A stretch of DNA of 64,000 bases from Enchytraeus crypticus (Eukaryota > Annelida > Clitellata > Enchytraeida > Enchytraeidae), in NCBI GenBank assembly GCA_905160935.1, contig CAJHZI010000348.1, positions 1 through 64,000 on the forward strand. The letters are read 5' to 3'. Positions 1 through 11,601 of this stretch are shown piece by piece. The notes below the pieces were generated by a model. The model was not told where the DNA came from and searched no databases. It saw nothing but the letters and a program-made list of their open reading frames with translations. Numbering within the stretch: position 1 is the stretch's first letter; each line of letters starts with the position of its first letter. A program made the translations under genes and the position numbers.

Positions 1-132
1 CTGGAGCCTAGGCGCTCACCAACTGAATGTCTTTTCTGACAATGGTATAGATCTTAGTGCTTTAGTCGCCTTCTACGACACGTGCAGACACCGGTTGGTC
101 AAATTTTTCAAAGCGACCCGGACACAACACGG
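1..132 (-). repeat. S2 SINE-like repeat, 5' half
   Basis: Read on minus it begins with the GACACAAC/GTGTCCGG-like start of S2 and runs through the GCGCCTAGGCTCCAG core. The same block recurs at 6120, 7430, 8815, 22814, 27401 and 48680. It is cut off by the window edge. Confidence 0.75.
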
Positions 133-967
133 GGAAAATTTATCTATTAAATATAATTGGAAAAATATAAAGAATAAAAGGAATGAGCATCGAGAAAATG
201 GCAAAGTATAGAGTTTTGTGGAGGAACTTCGTAGAGAAATCTTTGGCTGGAACCAGCGCCAGGATGATCACATGACATGACATGACACTGATTATAAGTA
301 ATCATATGTAAATTATTGGTCATAATCATTCAATTAGTACAGAATTCAAATACTATGAGCATAGATTTGTGTAGAATAGACCAGAGGTTAACTGGACGTG
401 ACAAAAAGGTGACTAATCAATGACTGAGACTCACAATGTAAAGCCATTTTTGAGTCACTTGCTGGTCCAAGTTGCAATTTTCAGATTGTTTAGAATGTAG
501 TGAAGCAGTTTTTATTAAATTTAGCATCGTTTATTTGTTCATCACAGCACAGATTATACAAACAATAGAAAGTGCATGTAGTTAGGTAAACAAATAACAA
601 CGCAAAAGAGGCTACTATAAAAGATCCATAGCTCTTCTCGGTAATACCATAATTTGTTGCTATAACAGAGTCTAGTGAGTCTGAAATACAAAAAAAATCT
701 ATTACTTTATCAATTACAGTAAAACCGTTGGTAGCCATACAATTGAACATTAACAAATTAGGAAATGGCCAGACACTGGCAGTTAAAACTCAAATTAAAT
801 TTTACAACACATCTCTAAATTAATAAATACATAAATAAGTAAACAAAGAAATAAGTAAACAGTTTGATGTTATACATTAGGTAAAACGTAATAGCTATCA
901 GCTAAAAGACCAAATATGCTATTATCTGCAAGAACATCGAGAGATGGAATGAGAGAGACATCATGAG
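133..967. other. AT-rich intergenic stretch, nothing recognised
   Basis: Short open frames here have no recognisable domain and no codon-like composition. No repeat family was matched. Confidence 0.5.
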
Positions 968-1042
968 AGAGATAAAATGATTGAGATTGAGACCGAGGTA
1001 GATAGAGAGAGTGTGTGTATGAGAGATAGATAGAGAGAGAGG

Positions 1043-1080
<38 letters not shown>

Positions 1081-1092
1081 GAGAGATAGTCG
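968..1092. repeat. (GA)n microsatellite
   Basis: Imperfect GA/GAGAGATA run. The serine/leucine-rich frame across it is a translation artefact. Confidence 0.9.
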
Positions 1093-1299
1093 AGTAACAA
1101 CCACAAATACGAGGCTTTAGACAGCGATAAGTGGCATTTAGAAAATGACAGATCTACGAAATACTTTTAAATTATGCTTGCATCAGAATTTTGAGATAAC
1201 TAAAAAAAAAAAAAAAAAGTGTATCAAAGAAGAGAGAGAGAGAGAAATATGTTTATTAGATCAAATCATACAATAAACAATACATAATGAAAAGGTATG

Positions 1300-1420
1300 T
1301 TAGATGATTTAGGGACCCACTCATATGTGGAAATGAAGAGGAAGGCGGAAGACAGAGATGAGTGGAGGCGTTATGTACCATGGACCTGCCAGTAGGCAGT
1401 GCACTAAGAGAGAGAAGAAT
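1300..1420 (+). repeat. LINE-C 3' end fragment
   Basis: Carries the conserved end of the LINE-C reading frame (…EMKRKAEDRDEWRRYVPW) followed by the untranslated tail GCAGTGCACTAAGAGAGAG. It matches 10955-11045, 52965-53120 and 59160-59300. It is 5'-truncated and non-coding now. Confidence 0.8.
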
Positions 1421-2003
1421 GAAAACAAGAAGACAGAAAGGAGAACAACAGGAATAGCAATATAACGAGGACTATCAAGAATAATAAGAATTTATTATTA
1501 ATATTACTTTTTTGAGAGAACTATTTTTATTGAAAGTACACATTCAAGTATACATATAAGCACCAAGATCATCAAAGAGGGATATCTATAACCTATCTAG
1601 TTGACAGCCAGCAATAGCGCAAGAATAGGCAAACATGCAACTGAAAATAAACCAAAATTCTAGCGGCAAAGAAGTAGTAACAATCCAGGTAACAAATAAC
1701 ATTGATAGAGATTTAAATAGGAACAACAATAATAAGACAAACAAGATCAACGAGGACAACAGCAACAACAGCAAGATCATCGAGAACAACAACCTGATTT
1801 AAACTGGGGTACGACGTGTTGTTCTCTGACGACTCTGAACGGGAGTACTGATGGACATAGAAGCATCTCTCTGATTATGATAAATTAGACAATCACCTAA
1901 ATCAATTGTGTTCAGTTAGTTGAGTTAAAATAATTCTTAATAGAGTTAAATTTAATGAGTTTTTAAAATTAAATAGGCTTTTTTAGAGTTAAAATATTTC
2001 TTA

Positions 2004-2150
2004 ATGGTTGGAACCAGTGGCGAAGTGGGAAAGATACTCGACCGCGGATCAGCAGGTGCGGGGTTCAAAACCTGTGCTCGCCCGTCACTGACATCGGTTT
2101 CGAGTGATTTTATTGACGTTAACTTAGCTTTAGCTTATTTTAGCTTTATT
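2004..2150 (+). repeat. SINE-A (tRNA-derived SINE)
   Basis: Box A-like AGTGGCGAAGTGGGAAAGAT and box B-like GGGGTTCAAAACC are spaced as in a tRNA. They are followed by the family body (GTCACTGACATCGGTTTCGA) and the tail GACGTTAACTTAGCTTTAG. One of about 15 copies in the window. Confidence 0.85.
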
Positions 2151-2194
2151 GCGTCGCTCTGTGCTCTTCTCTCTGTGTCTCGCTGTATATCGCT

Positions 2195-2290
2195 GTATAT
2201 CCCAGCCGCGCCGATCTGAGAGTAAATCTCGGACATTCACTGGACTGAATACGGAAAATGATCTAAATTGTCTAGCGGTTTAAACGAGTG
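2195..2290 (+). repeat. SINE-B fragment
   Basis: Shares CGCGCTGATCTGAGAGTAAA-type body and GGTTTAAAC tail with 22455-22720 and 48865-49105. It lies directly after a SINE-A copy. A further tail piece lies at about 2625-2690. Confidence 0.7.
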
Positions 2291-2769
2291 GTATTTTTTA
2301 TTTTATTTATTTTTTATTCCGTATAGTTACACACATGACATACCGCATGTTTTTTCCATGTTTCCTTTCTTATGTTTCTGTTTTTGTAGTTTTCGTTATT
2401 TCCTCCATTCCTTTCCATGGTTATTGGTAATCGTTGCCTTTTGTTGGCGCTCCAATAGCAGCCGGCGCGGATTTAAGAATAACCTCCAACACCCTGAGTA
2501 TTATTGTTTTACTTTCAAAGCTGTCTACACGCGGTCTTCCAAAGTGGTCGCCCACAATTTACTAACCGCGTGCAGCGTGGCTTTACTTCGTTTAACTGAC
2601 GCGCAGCTTAACTGAGTGCGCTAAATCAAAAAAGGTATTAAAAGTGCTAGATATCAACATACATGTAATTGATCGTTTCACTATAATGTATAATTTTGTT
2701 TCACCAAACAGCTTCCCAACTAACACTTATACGTTGTTCTGTCTTTATTGTCTAGCAATTGCACTGAAC

Positions 2770-2900
2770 CACACGTTCTAAGGCTACGGCCAAATTTAAC
2801 TTCAGTCTCCTGCTCGAACAGAATGTCAGTGACGTGGAGAGCTCTGGATTTGAACCATGCACCTACTGATCCGCTGTCGTACTACCTTCTAACAAGCCAA
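2770..2900 (-). repeat. SINE-A, diverged copy
   Basis: On minus, box B-like GGTTCAAATCCAGAG and the CACTGACATTCTG body are recognisable. Box A is degraded. Confidence 0.7.
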
Positions 2901-3550
2901 AGGCTCAGATCATTCTGACAGCATGCGAACCATTTTGAGACCTTCACAAGTGTAGGCCTATGTTTTGAGTACCACATGCTTGCATTCCATACTTTACTTA
3001 TTTATGATTTAAAACTTAACAGCATCTAACAACCTAGCAACTAAGACAACAGCTATAATAACATTCTGACTACCTGAACGATCGCTGCAATGCTGCAAAG
3101 ATATTCACGTACTGCAAAGTTAATTTTAAAGTAGCTAAACGGAATTTCCTTTCAGGCCGTTACGCAACTGCGCAGTTTCTCAAAGTGAATGTCGCATAGG
3201 ATTGGCAGTTTTCTGAAAAAATACCCATTGTGCTCTTAACAGTCAAGGTAGATCAACTTACAATGGAATCATTCAATCTAAACACACTAATACACTAGTA
3301 GGCCTACATACGTGCGTGGAATTCATACTTGAGTCCTTATTTAATACATTTATAAATCTTTGGAGAAAAATAATTAGGAAATAAAAGAAACATTTCTTCA
3401 TGTTTGCAACTCATTATTTGATACTGACAGCTATTTATATCATCGGCTCTCCTGGTGTTCTGTGTATTTATATTCTAAGTATGCATGCATATGTTGTAGG
3501 TGTTGACATATGCGCATTATAGACGTATTTTGTTGTTAGGTTACGGTTGG
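2901..3550. other. No feature recognised
   Basis: AT-rich sequence with no long frame, splice-flanked exon or known repeat seen. Confidence 0.4.
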
Positions 3551-3676
3551 AATTGTCGGTTAGTTACAGAGTATTTTAGAACTTTTTTAGATTGCAATTG
3601 TCGGTTAGTTATAGAGTATTTTAGAACTTTTTAAGATTGCAATTGTCGGTTAGTTATAGAGTATTTTAGAACTTTC
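3551..3676. repeat. 45-bp tandem repeat, 3 copies
   Basis: Units start at 3551, 3596 and 3641 with AATTGTCGGTTAGTTA and differ by a few bases. Confidence 0.85.
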
Positions 3677-3809
3677 AGTTGTGCCGCTAAACTGCAGACA
3701 TACATGTAAACAGAAACTGAAGTGACTAAACAGAATCACTGTCAAAGAGAAAACTTATAAGAAGCCAGATATGCCTGAGCATTATGTATTATGATATGTT
3801 ATATATCTA

Positions 3810-3811
<2 letters not shown>

Positions 3812-3843
<32 letters not shown>

Positions 3844-3886
3844 ATTATATATATATATATATAATATATATATATATATGTGTGTT

Positions 3887-3919
<33 letters not shown>
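3812..3919. repeat. (AT)n/(TG)n compound microsatellite
   Basis: Pure TA runs followed by a TG run. The open frame across it is an artefact. Confidence 0.9.
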
Positions 3920-3922
<3 letters not shown>

Positions 3923-4017
3923 GCATTACGATATGAGTTATCTTACAGAATTGCTTGATGACATGCGGAAATGAGGCAAAATATTCAGCTACTAGAATTA
4001 AGTCTTTCTCTCTCGCT

Positions 4018-4160
4018 CTCTTGAGTTCTGCAAGTGGCAGGTCCATGGTTCATATTCCTAATCTGAGTCTGCATTGACGCTCCATGTCGACGAGTACTCC
4101 ATCGATAAACAACTACCTTCACATAAGGTTTTGCTTCATCCATGTCTAATGTAGAGCCCA
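4018..4160 (+). repeat. Repeat E, diverged copy
   Basis: Contains GTGGCAGGTCCATGGTTCAT and the CATATTCC…GAGTCTGC body shared with 46490, 48060 and 56105. Its family origin was not identified. Confidence 0.55.
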
Positions 4161-4835
4161 TAGCTTAGGTTGATACCACTTCTGACATCGTTAACCGTGG
4201 CATTACGCAACTGTGGTACCTCAGGTTTTGTTTCGTAGTTTTTACGATGCTTGCAGGAACGGTTTTTCAATTTTTCTGTGCATTGAGCACAACACTAGAA
4301 GTTGAAAATAAAATATAAAATGAAAGTACATTATTTGATCTCTGCTCTAGGCATTCATCTTATTTAGCCGCCAAGTATACTTATTGTCTTAAACAACCTA
4401 CGTTCAATTTGTTCCAAACACTCCTACCTAAGAATATTTGAATTTTTTGGAATTTTCATTTTCATGCTTAACCCTACATCACATCCGATGACCTTTTGTA
4501 TCGTTCATCTTGTTCATCTTACGACGAATTTATAAATATTTTTAAAAAGTAGTATATCAAAGAGCCGAAATTATATTAAATTTTTCATGATTAAAAAAAT
4601 GCGATTAGTGATACTGTACGTCCTATTTCACCTTACTCGTAGAATTTTATTTGTAACTAATGTCTTTTAAATATTATTTGATTTCTGCACAAATTTTTAA
4701 CTTCTTTAATATTAATTAGTGATCGAGCAAATGTCAGCACGGCCATCCAGCCAGTAGGTATATTTAACGATGATGGTGACGACGATGATGTTCAAAATAA
4801 AAGCAACGCTGACAATGAATGTTAGTAATATATGT

Positions 4836-4898
4836 TCATGACGTCTCTGACATCATCCCTGGATGAGGAAACGGACGTTAAAACTTTATTATTATTAT
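4836..4898 (+). repeat. LINE/SINE 3' tail fragment with (ATT)n
   Basis: GATGAGGAAACGGACGTTAA followed by a TTATTATTA run. The same tail occurs at 41190 and 39475, and closely resembles the ends of SINE-A and of the LINE relic at 35.5 kb. Confidence 0.75.
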
Positions 4899-5099
4899 AA
4901 GAATCTTGAGCGTGGAGATGTACATGTACATTGTATGATCTCGCCATGGGTCGTGACTGGTGGAGGAGGAAGGTTGTAAGAGACTACTCTAAGTGTCCAC
5001 AAAGAGATGCCATTGAGTTGATACATATTGCTATATATACTGTTAGTTTCATATGAAATCTGAGATTCGTAAAGATTACAATAAAAATACAATGTGTAG

Positions 5100-5956
5100 T
5101 TATTGATGTTCCTGGTAGCATGGACTGATGATCAACACTCGACGTTCATTTCTCCACTCTGTAATAAAAAGTCGATCAGTGGACGAGTCGTAGCAGAGAC
5201 GACTGGGTGTCTTGAAGTCACGTGGTGTATTGACCTGACCCAGATAATTGAGGTCTGTGTCTAACAGTAGAACTCTATCGTTATCTTCATCAGTCACAAA
5301 TACGAGTTTATTCTTATAATCAACTGCTATTGAGCTGACATTGGGCGGCTTATATTTGTCTCCTCGTCTCGTTTTAGCATAAGATTTTATGAATCGACTT
5401 GTAGTGTTGATCGTGGAAACACCGTAAGAATCTCTCCACCTGTGACGTACGATAAAACGATCACTGGACAACTGAATTGTATGCAAGGGGCTTCTTATGT
5501 GAAATCTTATTTCACGCAGCAGTTGACCCACACTAGTATACATATCACAGCCACGCGTTGATTTCTCTTCATTGCGCCTCGAAACAGTAACAAGCACATT
5601 GTGCTCGTGTGTCACTGAGAGATCACGTAGCACAAGATTTTCTTTCTTCATCTCCCAGCGAGTAGTAGAGTTGTTGTCGTTGAGGTCGACTCTGTGGACA
5701 CAGTTGAGCCCATAGTCACCTATATAGAGAGCTTTGTTGTAGGAGCAACCAACTAGATCATAGGGCAACTTCATATCAGGAATGTTGATATCACGTGATG
5801 CTGTCAGACTGTGTGAGTCATACACGTTGACTTGTGATTGACCCTCTTTTAACACAAATATCTCATCATCCACAACTGCCAGTCCTGTGAACATCCCAGG
5901 CTTGAGTTGTAAGATCTTAACTGCAGTACTAGGAATGAGCCATTTGTCACTAGCAG
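5100..5956 (-). CDS. Terminal exon of an NHL/TolB-like beta-propeller protein
   Basis: This is an open frame of about 285 codons ending in TGA at 5100. The reading begins at a splice acceptor (TATGTGTAG, exon from 5956, first base completing an Ala codon) rather than at an ATG. Repeated propeller blades are visible: VNVYDSHSL, ALYIGDYGLNCVHRVDL, KLVFVTDEDNDRVLLLDTDL and RLFITEWRNERRVLIISP. The pattern x-(L/V)-(F/Y)-(V/I)-(T/S)-D followed by R/H-V-x-x-(L/V)-D is typical of NHL blades, and about five or six can be counted. Such propellers usually end TRIM2/3/71-like or related proteins and bind RNA or protein, but no RING or B-box is seen here. Paralogous exons with the same acceptor phase lie at 58064-58926 and 63678-64000. 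Upstream exons were not located. Family assignment is by pattern, and the function is unknown. Confidence 0.8.
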
Positions 5957-6119
5957 CTACACATAGACAACAGTAATAATTTAGATTCATAACAACTTTA
6001 ATGTTAACTTAATAGAACTCTCTATTTGGTTTTAAGTTTTAAAAATAACTTCATTAACATCGCATTTGAATAGAAAACAAATGTGAAAGTGTAACACCGT
6101 TACTAAACACTACTATTAC

Positions 6120-6345
6120 TACTACTACTACTAAAACTACTATTCATAATCATCATCACCATCTTCCCTTGAGTCCAAGTTTGGGGTAAGGTCGGGATAC
6201 GAATAGAAACTTTTCCTTTCGCTTAGAAAAATGTCGTAGCAAATTTCTGGAGCCCAGACGCTCGTCAGCCGAATACCCATTCAGACGCTGGTTAAGATCT
6301 TAGTGCAGTATCGTCTTTTACGACACGTGCAGTTCACGGTTTGTT
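6120..6345 (-). repeat. S2 repeat
   Basis: Near full-length diverged S2 on minus. It contains the CATCATCATC tail, the TCGGGATACGAATAG block and the TACGACACGTGCAG 5' block. Confidence 0.75.
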
Positions 6346-6599
6346 TACTTATTTAAAACCACTACACTTTTACAGCATAGTACAACATAAAAAATAGAGT
6401 TGACGTGGGATTGAAGATAAAAATTTATTCAACCATTGATCAGCCCGTTTTGATGCATGTGTGTGAAACCAAGGGAGGTACTAATAAAATAAAACACAAA
6501 ATTAACTGTTTCCAATAAAAATGTCTCAGAAGAATCCTAAAAATTCATTATTGGGAGCACGTCAAAAATGAAACAGTATTTGAAAAGTTTTGGGAAAAA

Positions 6600-7010
6600 A
6601 TATTAGATGAAATAGTTTTGGAAAGAAGGCTCAGGTTCTTGGGTCAAGTGATTGAGAATGCCTGATGTTAGATATGCAAAGACTGCTATAAATTGGAAGC
6701 AAAGCCAAGGCAAAAGAAAAAGAGGAAAACCTAGAACTACTTGGTTCAACACGACCTCGGACCGAACTCCCGGATTTTGGATCGCACCGTTTTTGGACCC
6801 CAAAGCCTGCTCATCGGATTGATTTGGTACCACAGTGCTCAATGTTGTCTCTGACGACAGTAGCACTCTAATTCTGTTGTTGTTGTTGATCAATAAAGAC
6901 TTGAAAATCTTGAACATTTCATAAAAAGATGCTGTGAAGGTTGCTAAAGACGGAAAAGAATGGAGGAATGTTGCGCCCTACGTTCTCTTCAGAAGGCAAG
7001 GAAAAGATGA
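6600..7010 (+). pseudogene. RTE-like LINE C-terminal relic split by an insertion
   Basis: The left part reads RRLRFLGQVIENA and, after a frame change, MPDVRYAKTAINWKQSQGK then RKRGKPRTTW. The right part, from about 6935, reads DAVKVAKDGKEWRN and ends in a GATGATGATGA tail. Together these resemble the end of many LINE ORF2 proteins (…LGHVLRMP…GKRKRGRPRxTW…AxDRxxWR). Repeat F lies between the halves. The copy has stops and frameshifts, so it is dead. Confidence 0.65.
6753..6900 (-). repeat. Repeat F inserted into a LINE relic
   Basis: Shares GAGCACTGTGGTACCAAATC-type sequence and an (AAC)n edge with 47225-47390, and more distantly with 37395-37515 and 41040-41145. It separates the two halves of the LINE relic. 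Family not identified. Confidence 0.65.
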
Positions 7011-7429
7011 TGATGATGAATTACAATTTTTATGTTATCAAATTAGCGTGAAAACTATTTATCAATGATAAATTAAGCAAATTATATTAACGTTCTAATT
7101 AAAAGGAGAGTTTTAATTAAAGTTGTTGAAAAATATAATTGTCTCTGTGACTTAAAATATTTATAATTTTACTTAATTTAATTAATTTAATCTTATTATG
7201 AAATCTAGTATTCATCTGCCACTGACATGTTCTAGACACATAAAAATAACAGTGAACTTGGCTTTAGCTTTAGTTTATCTGCGCTGATTGTCCAGTCTAA
7301 TTGAACCCCCTTTAAGAAATTTTTGATGTCACCGAGAACTAAGCAATAAGATTCCAGTCTGTTATCACTCACCCGTCTATTCTCCCTCTCTTCTATGGAT
7401 TATCTACAATAGTATAATATATTTTACAG

Positions 7430-7618
7430 ACTAACGCCAGAAAGGGCGTTCGGTTGGTGAGCGCCTAGGCTCCAGAAATTGCTACAAAGATATAGACGAA
7501 TGGAAGTCTCAAATAAAGGATTGACTGATGGATGATATGATGTAGGACAGAGAGGATTTGAGGCAGTCTATTCATATCCCAACCCTACTTAAACTGGGAT
7601 TCAAGAGAAGATTATGAT
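7430..7618 (+). repeat. S2 repeat, 3' part
   Basis: GGTGAGCGCCTAGGCTCCAG core followed by the GGATTGACTGATG block and a diverged GATGATGA tail. It ends just before a candidate coding exon. Confidence 0.8.
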
Positions 7619-7634
7619 GATAGTATATTTACAG

Positions 7635-7739
7635 ACCGTATTTGAGATGCTCCTTTATCCTAGGAGGTACAGGGAGTTCATCAATAAGGTCTCTGCTCAC
7701 AAGGTGCACCACGACAACCCGGCACAGGTGCTGAAGTGA
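7635..7739 (+). CDS. Candidate terminal exon, copy 1 (unidentified protein)
   Basis: After the acceptor TATATTTACAG the frame reads TVFEMLLYPRRYREF, then INKVSAHKVHHDNPAQVLK and TGA: 34 codons in phase 0. A second copy at 59985-60089 encodes nearly the same peptide, with synonymous change (TCT/TCA serine) and conservative change (K/R, H/Y), which is evidence of past or present coding constraint. The similarity extends into the flank upstream (7313-7375 and 59708-59765), so a genomic segment was duplicated rather than a processed copy. I do not recognise the protein family. It could be the C-terminus of a multi-exon gene whose other exons are not seen. Confidence 0.5.
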   Translation, partial: TVFEMLLYPRRYREFINKVSAHKVHHDNPAQVLK

Positions 7740-8042
7740 CGGCACAGCCTTCAGGCGTGACATTATGCTGTTCAGCTAGATAGTGATGAAAGAATATTCA
7801 TTCATCTATATTTTATACAGAAGCACTGGCCAGAAGTTAAACTTTCCTAAATGTTTCATGTAGCGGTTGTAATATATTTTGGATGTCGCTTGACTGATAA
7901 GATAGAGGATATAGACTCAACTCCCATATAAATATATGCGATAGTTTCTACTGTGATAAGTGCAAGTATGAACCTGTGTAACAAGTCATTGTTGACTTAC
8001 CGAATCAGTACAATTTAGCTTTGTTAAGTATATCTGAAATTA

Positions 8043-8770
8043 TGAAATAGCGGTGGCGGATCTGGGGGGGCCCAGGGGTCTCTCCCCCCTTAGGCTCGGC
8101 GATAAAAAAATTAAACTATATTATTTTGTTTCTATTCCAATGTTTAAGCCTCAATATTCTTGTAAGGGCGGCAGTGGAGAGGCGGGGGGGGGGGGGCTAC
8201 GAGAGGGAACTCAGTTTCACAACCTCAAATATGGGATTAGGGGCCCATATTTGGTATACTAGGAGCTCTGTAAAATGGAAGGGGCCAGAAAAATGCTGAT
8301 GGTTTCACTAGCTATAAATTTTCACATTAACCACAGTATAAGAGGAGAAAGGGGTGTAAGTAAAAAATTTGAACTCTGTCTCGAAGCAGTGGTGCAACCA
8401 GCCTTGGCTGGGTAACCCGCCTACCGCCAAAACTAGGTCATTTTTTGCAATTCGTCCAGATCCGCTGAGTTTATTCAAGGGTGAAAAAATAACCTATTGT
8501 TTTCCAAAATAATTATAGGATTTTAGGCATTTTAGGTTTTATCCGCACATTAATACGGGTATGAGTGGGGGGGGGGGGGTAAGATACGGGGATACACTCA
8601 CTCTATGCGCCGAGCGTAGTAGTGACGAAATTTTGAGCCACCCACAGTCTTTTTTCGTAACGTGACGTCAGATGTCCCGAAGAATGCGGAGCGTAAGCAA
8701 AAAATGTGTACTCTCAAAAAAATTTCGCCCCCCCCATTAAAAAATTATTGGATCCGCCCCAGTGAAATAG
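8043..8770. mobile_element. hAT-like non-autonomous DNA transposon with TSD
   Basis: The element is 8051-8762 (712 bp). Its ends are imperfect inverted copies: CGGTGGCGGATCTGG at the left, and GGATCCGCCCCAG at the right, whose complement is CTGGGGCGGATCC. Exact 8-bp direct repeats TGAAATAG flank it at 8043-8050 and 8763-8770, as expected for hAT. The interior holds poly-G runs (8188-8197, 8567-8580) and no transposase frame, so it must be mobilised in trans. hAT assignment rests on the 8-bp duplication and the CAGTGGCGGATC-like terminus common in invertebrate hAT-derived MITEs. Confidence 0.85.
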
Positions 8771-8811
8771 ATCTATATATCTTTATATTTATCATATGTT
8801 ACATGTATAGC

Positions 8812-9045
8812 ATTTTCCCCGTGTCGTGTCCGGGTCGTTTGAAGAATTTGACCAACCGGTGACTGCACGTGTCGTAGAAGGCGACTAAAGCACTACTAGG
8901 CCTATCCATGCCAACGTCAGAAAGGGCATTCGGTTGGTGAGCACCTAGGCTCCAGTAATTGCCTCAAAACCTGGATAAAAGAAAGTCTATTCGAATCCCG
9001 ACCCTAGTTAAACTGGGATTTAAGGGAAGATGATGATGGTGATGC
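8812..9045 (+). repeat. S2 repeat, nearly complete
   Basis: Runs from CCCGTGTCGTGTCCGGGTCG to GGGAAGATGATGATGG. It retains the 5' GTGTCCGG motif missing from the 27401 copy. Confidence 0.85.
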
Positions 9046-9280
9046 TACGTACATGTATAGCAACATAACATAACATAATAATAGAGTCAGGAAGCAATTA
9101 AATGTTTTTGTAAGACTCTCGGTCCTGACTAAAACAAATACATATCATCTAAATGTAAAGATTCTTATATTTATCTTATCTATTTCGAAAGTGTTTAGCC
9201 TTAGCCTACTTATTCTGCTCTACAACTTCACTTGGCGGATGATATATCATTTAATGTTTGAAAATTGCTTGTTATTTACT

Positions 9281-9388
9281 TAGCCAATTTATAAAACTTG
9301 TATAAGTTCAATTTTCTTTATTTTTTTAAATTTTTAGCCAATTTATAAAACTTGTATAAGTTCAATTTTCTTTATTTTTTTAAATTTT
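9281..9388. repeat. 54-bp tandem duplication
   Basis: Two adjacent copies start at 9281 and 9335 (TAGCCAATTTATAAAACTTG) and appear identical. Confidence 0.9.
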
Positions 9389-9464
9389 TATTTCTTGAAA
9401 TGCTTGAAATAACTAGCGAGGACTCTTATTGAAGCCGGATAGACTTTCAAGTAGGCCCTCTCTT

Positions 9465-9605
9465 TTTCTCCCTTAGTGCACTGTCCACTGGCAGGTCCAT
9501 GGTATATGATGCCTCCACTCTTCTCTGTCTTCCGCTTTCCTCTTCATTTCCACATATGAGTGGGTCTTTAAATCATCTAACATACCCACATACACAGTGC
9601 GTCTT
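9465..9605 (-). repeat. LINE-C 3' end fragment
   Basis: Minus-strand copy of the LINE-C end: CTCTTAGTGCACTGTCCACT tail and the CACATATGAGTGGGTC block. Confidence 0.8.
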
Positions 9606-10393
9606 TAAATCATCTAATATAGTAGGCCCCATATTAGGTGCTAAAAAGACCAGATTATCTGGGATATACTATTGATGACTTTGGCTGTTATTGACTAACA
9701 TCGAAAGCTACGAATGCCTAAAGTTTACATTTCACCATTATCTATAATATACCTATTTTTAGTTGTCAAATCTAAAAATATACTACATGTATATCAAGTA
9801 GAATCTGGTTGTCAAAACAAACAATTGAAGAGCGCTACCTGCTAAGCCCTATATATCACCCAGTGACTCACCTAGAGTAAATGTAAACAATAGACAAGGT
9901 CTCGTTCTATGAGTCTATTTAATAGGGAGATTTGTACTACGTCAGCCTACTATTTACACTGAAATTTAACAACTGAAACTTTTGTTTAAAATGTTTAAGT
10001 AGTTTCTAAGAGTAGGCCTATACTATTAGGCCTATATATTCGTTTATTAGACCTACATGAAGTCTAACATTGGCCTACACTCAAACAAATGGTACTATCG
10101 AAAGTAATATAAACATGGAGATATATTTTTTTTTAAATTAATAAGAGCTTAATGAAACAACTAAATATTAGTAGGCCTATATATTAAATAATATAATATA
10201 TATAGGCCTATTAAATAATAGTATCAAAACATAACAATGCTATTAAGCAAATGGGGATCTCTATATATTGCAACAATTACATCAAATAATATCCAAACTA
10301 CTATATAAATATGTAGAAAATTGTAGATTCTAGAAGCGTTGCCAACTTGTATTAAATATACAATAAAATGCACACATATCCCTAAGATATGGC
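9606..10393. other. AT-rich stretch with several TAGGCCTA motifs
   Basis: No exon or repeat family recognised. The palindromic hexamer AGGCCT preceded by T/G recurs many times. Confidence 0.4.
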
Positions 10394-11104
10394 ATGAAGA
10401 TTAATATAAAAAAGACGAAGGTTATGAGAGTGTCCAATAATAAAGGAGAAGTTAATATCACAATAAATGGTACAAAATTGGAACAGGTATGGAGTTTCAA
10501 ATATTTGGGTCATACTATAACTGATGATGGGAAATGTGAGACAGAAATATGCAGTAAGATTGCACAAGCAACAGCGGCCTTTTGTAGTAGAAAAGAACTA
10601 TTACCAAAAAGTCTAAAGAAAGACACAAATATAAAGATAGTGTAAACTTTGGTTTGGACCACGCTATTATATGGATGTGAAATATGGACCTTAAGAAAGG
10701 AAGACATTAGGAAACTGGAGGCATTGGAAATGTGGATTTGGAGAAGAATGGAGAGGATTAGCTGGACTCAAAAGGTTACAAATGAGGAAGTCCTGGAGAG
10801 AGTTGGCACAGATAGACAGTTGTTAAATGTATTAAGAAATAGGAAGAAGAGATGGATAGAACACATTCTAAGGGGAGAAGGTCTATTAAAAGAGGTCATA
10901 GAAGGTAGAATGGAAGGAAAAAGAGGCAGGGGCAGGCCGAGATTAGGCATGTTAGATGATTTAAAGACCCAGTCATATGTGGAAATGAAGAGGAAGGCGG
11001 AAGACAGAGAAGAGTGGAGGCGTAATGTACCATGGATCTGCACTTCGTATGAACAAGATTCAAGCCTAAGCAATAGATTAATTTTATGTAATAACAATTA
11101 TTAG
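10394..11104 (+). pseudogene. LINE-C (RTE-like) ORF2 C-terminal fragment
   Basis: Starts mid-protein (MKINIKKTKVMRVSNNKG), just after where the RT catalytic motif would be. It continues with FKYLGHTITDDGKCETEI, an in-frame TAA at 10643, LLYGCEIWTLRKEDIRKLE, MWIWRRMERISW and RGRGRPRLGMLDDLK. This is the connection and C-terminal domain of an RTE/L1-like ORF2. The 5' part (endonuclease and RT) is missing. It is the longest copy in the window of the family whose short 3' ends are scattered at 1300, 9465, 46745, 49940, 52965, 56415 and 59160. It is inactive. Confidence 0.8.
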
Positions 11105-11447
11105 ACAATTATTAATTATTATAATACTTATTAATTATTATACATAAGGCTACATAAGGTATGTATAAGGCATAGACTTTGAGAAAGAATTAACTTGTTG
11201 ATCAAAGGAGTCCTCTTATAGAGCGAGAAAAGAGACTTTTGAGTGTGATTATGTACCTTGAACCTGCTACTTTGCAGTGCACTGAAGAAGCAGAAGAATA
11301 ATTATATTATATTCATTAATTATTAATAATTAATGAAAACCTTCAGAGCTTGTCTCCACTGCCTTTCTCTTGGTGAGGAAGGAGGAACTAGACATACTCT
11401 TCTGACTTCTGTTCCTCAACAGCTTGAAGAAATACTGCAACACACAA

Positions 11448-11569
11448 TCATTTGTCTGTCTGTCTGCCTGTCTGTCTATCAGTCTGTCTATCGGTCTGTC
11501 TGTCTGTCTGTCTGCCTATCAGTCTGTCTATCAGTCTGTCAGTCAGTCAGTCAGTCAGTCAGTCAGTCA

Positions 11570-11601
<32 letters not shown>

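Noticed and set aside
1586..1792. 68-codon hydrophobic frame on minus
   Set aside because: Leucine-rich because of AACAAC/AAT-rich DNA. It has no splice context or recognisable family.
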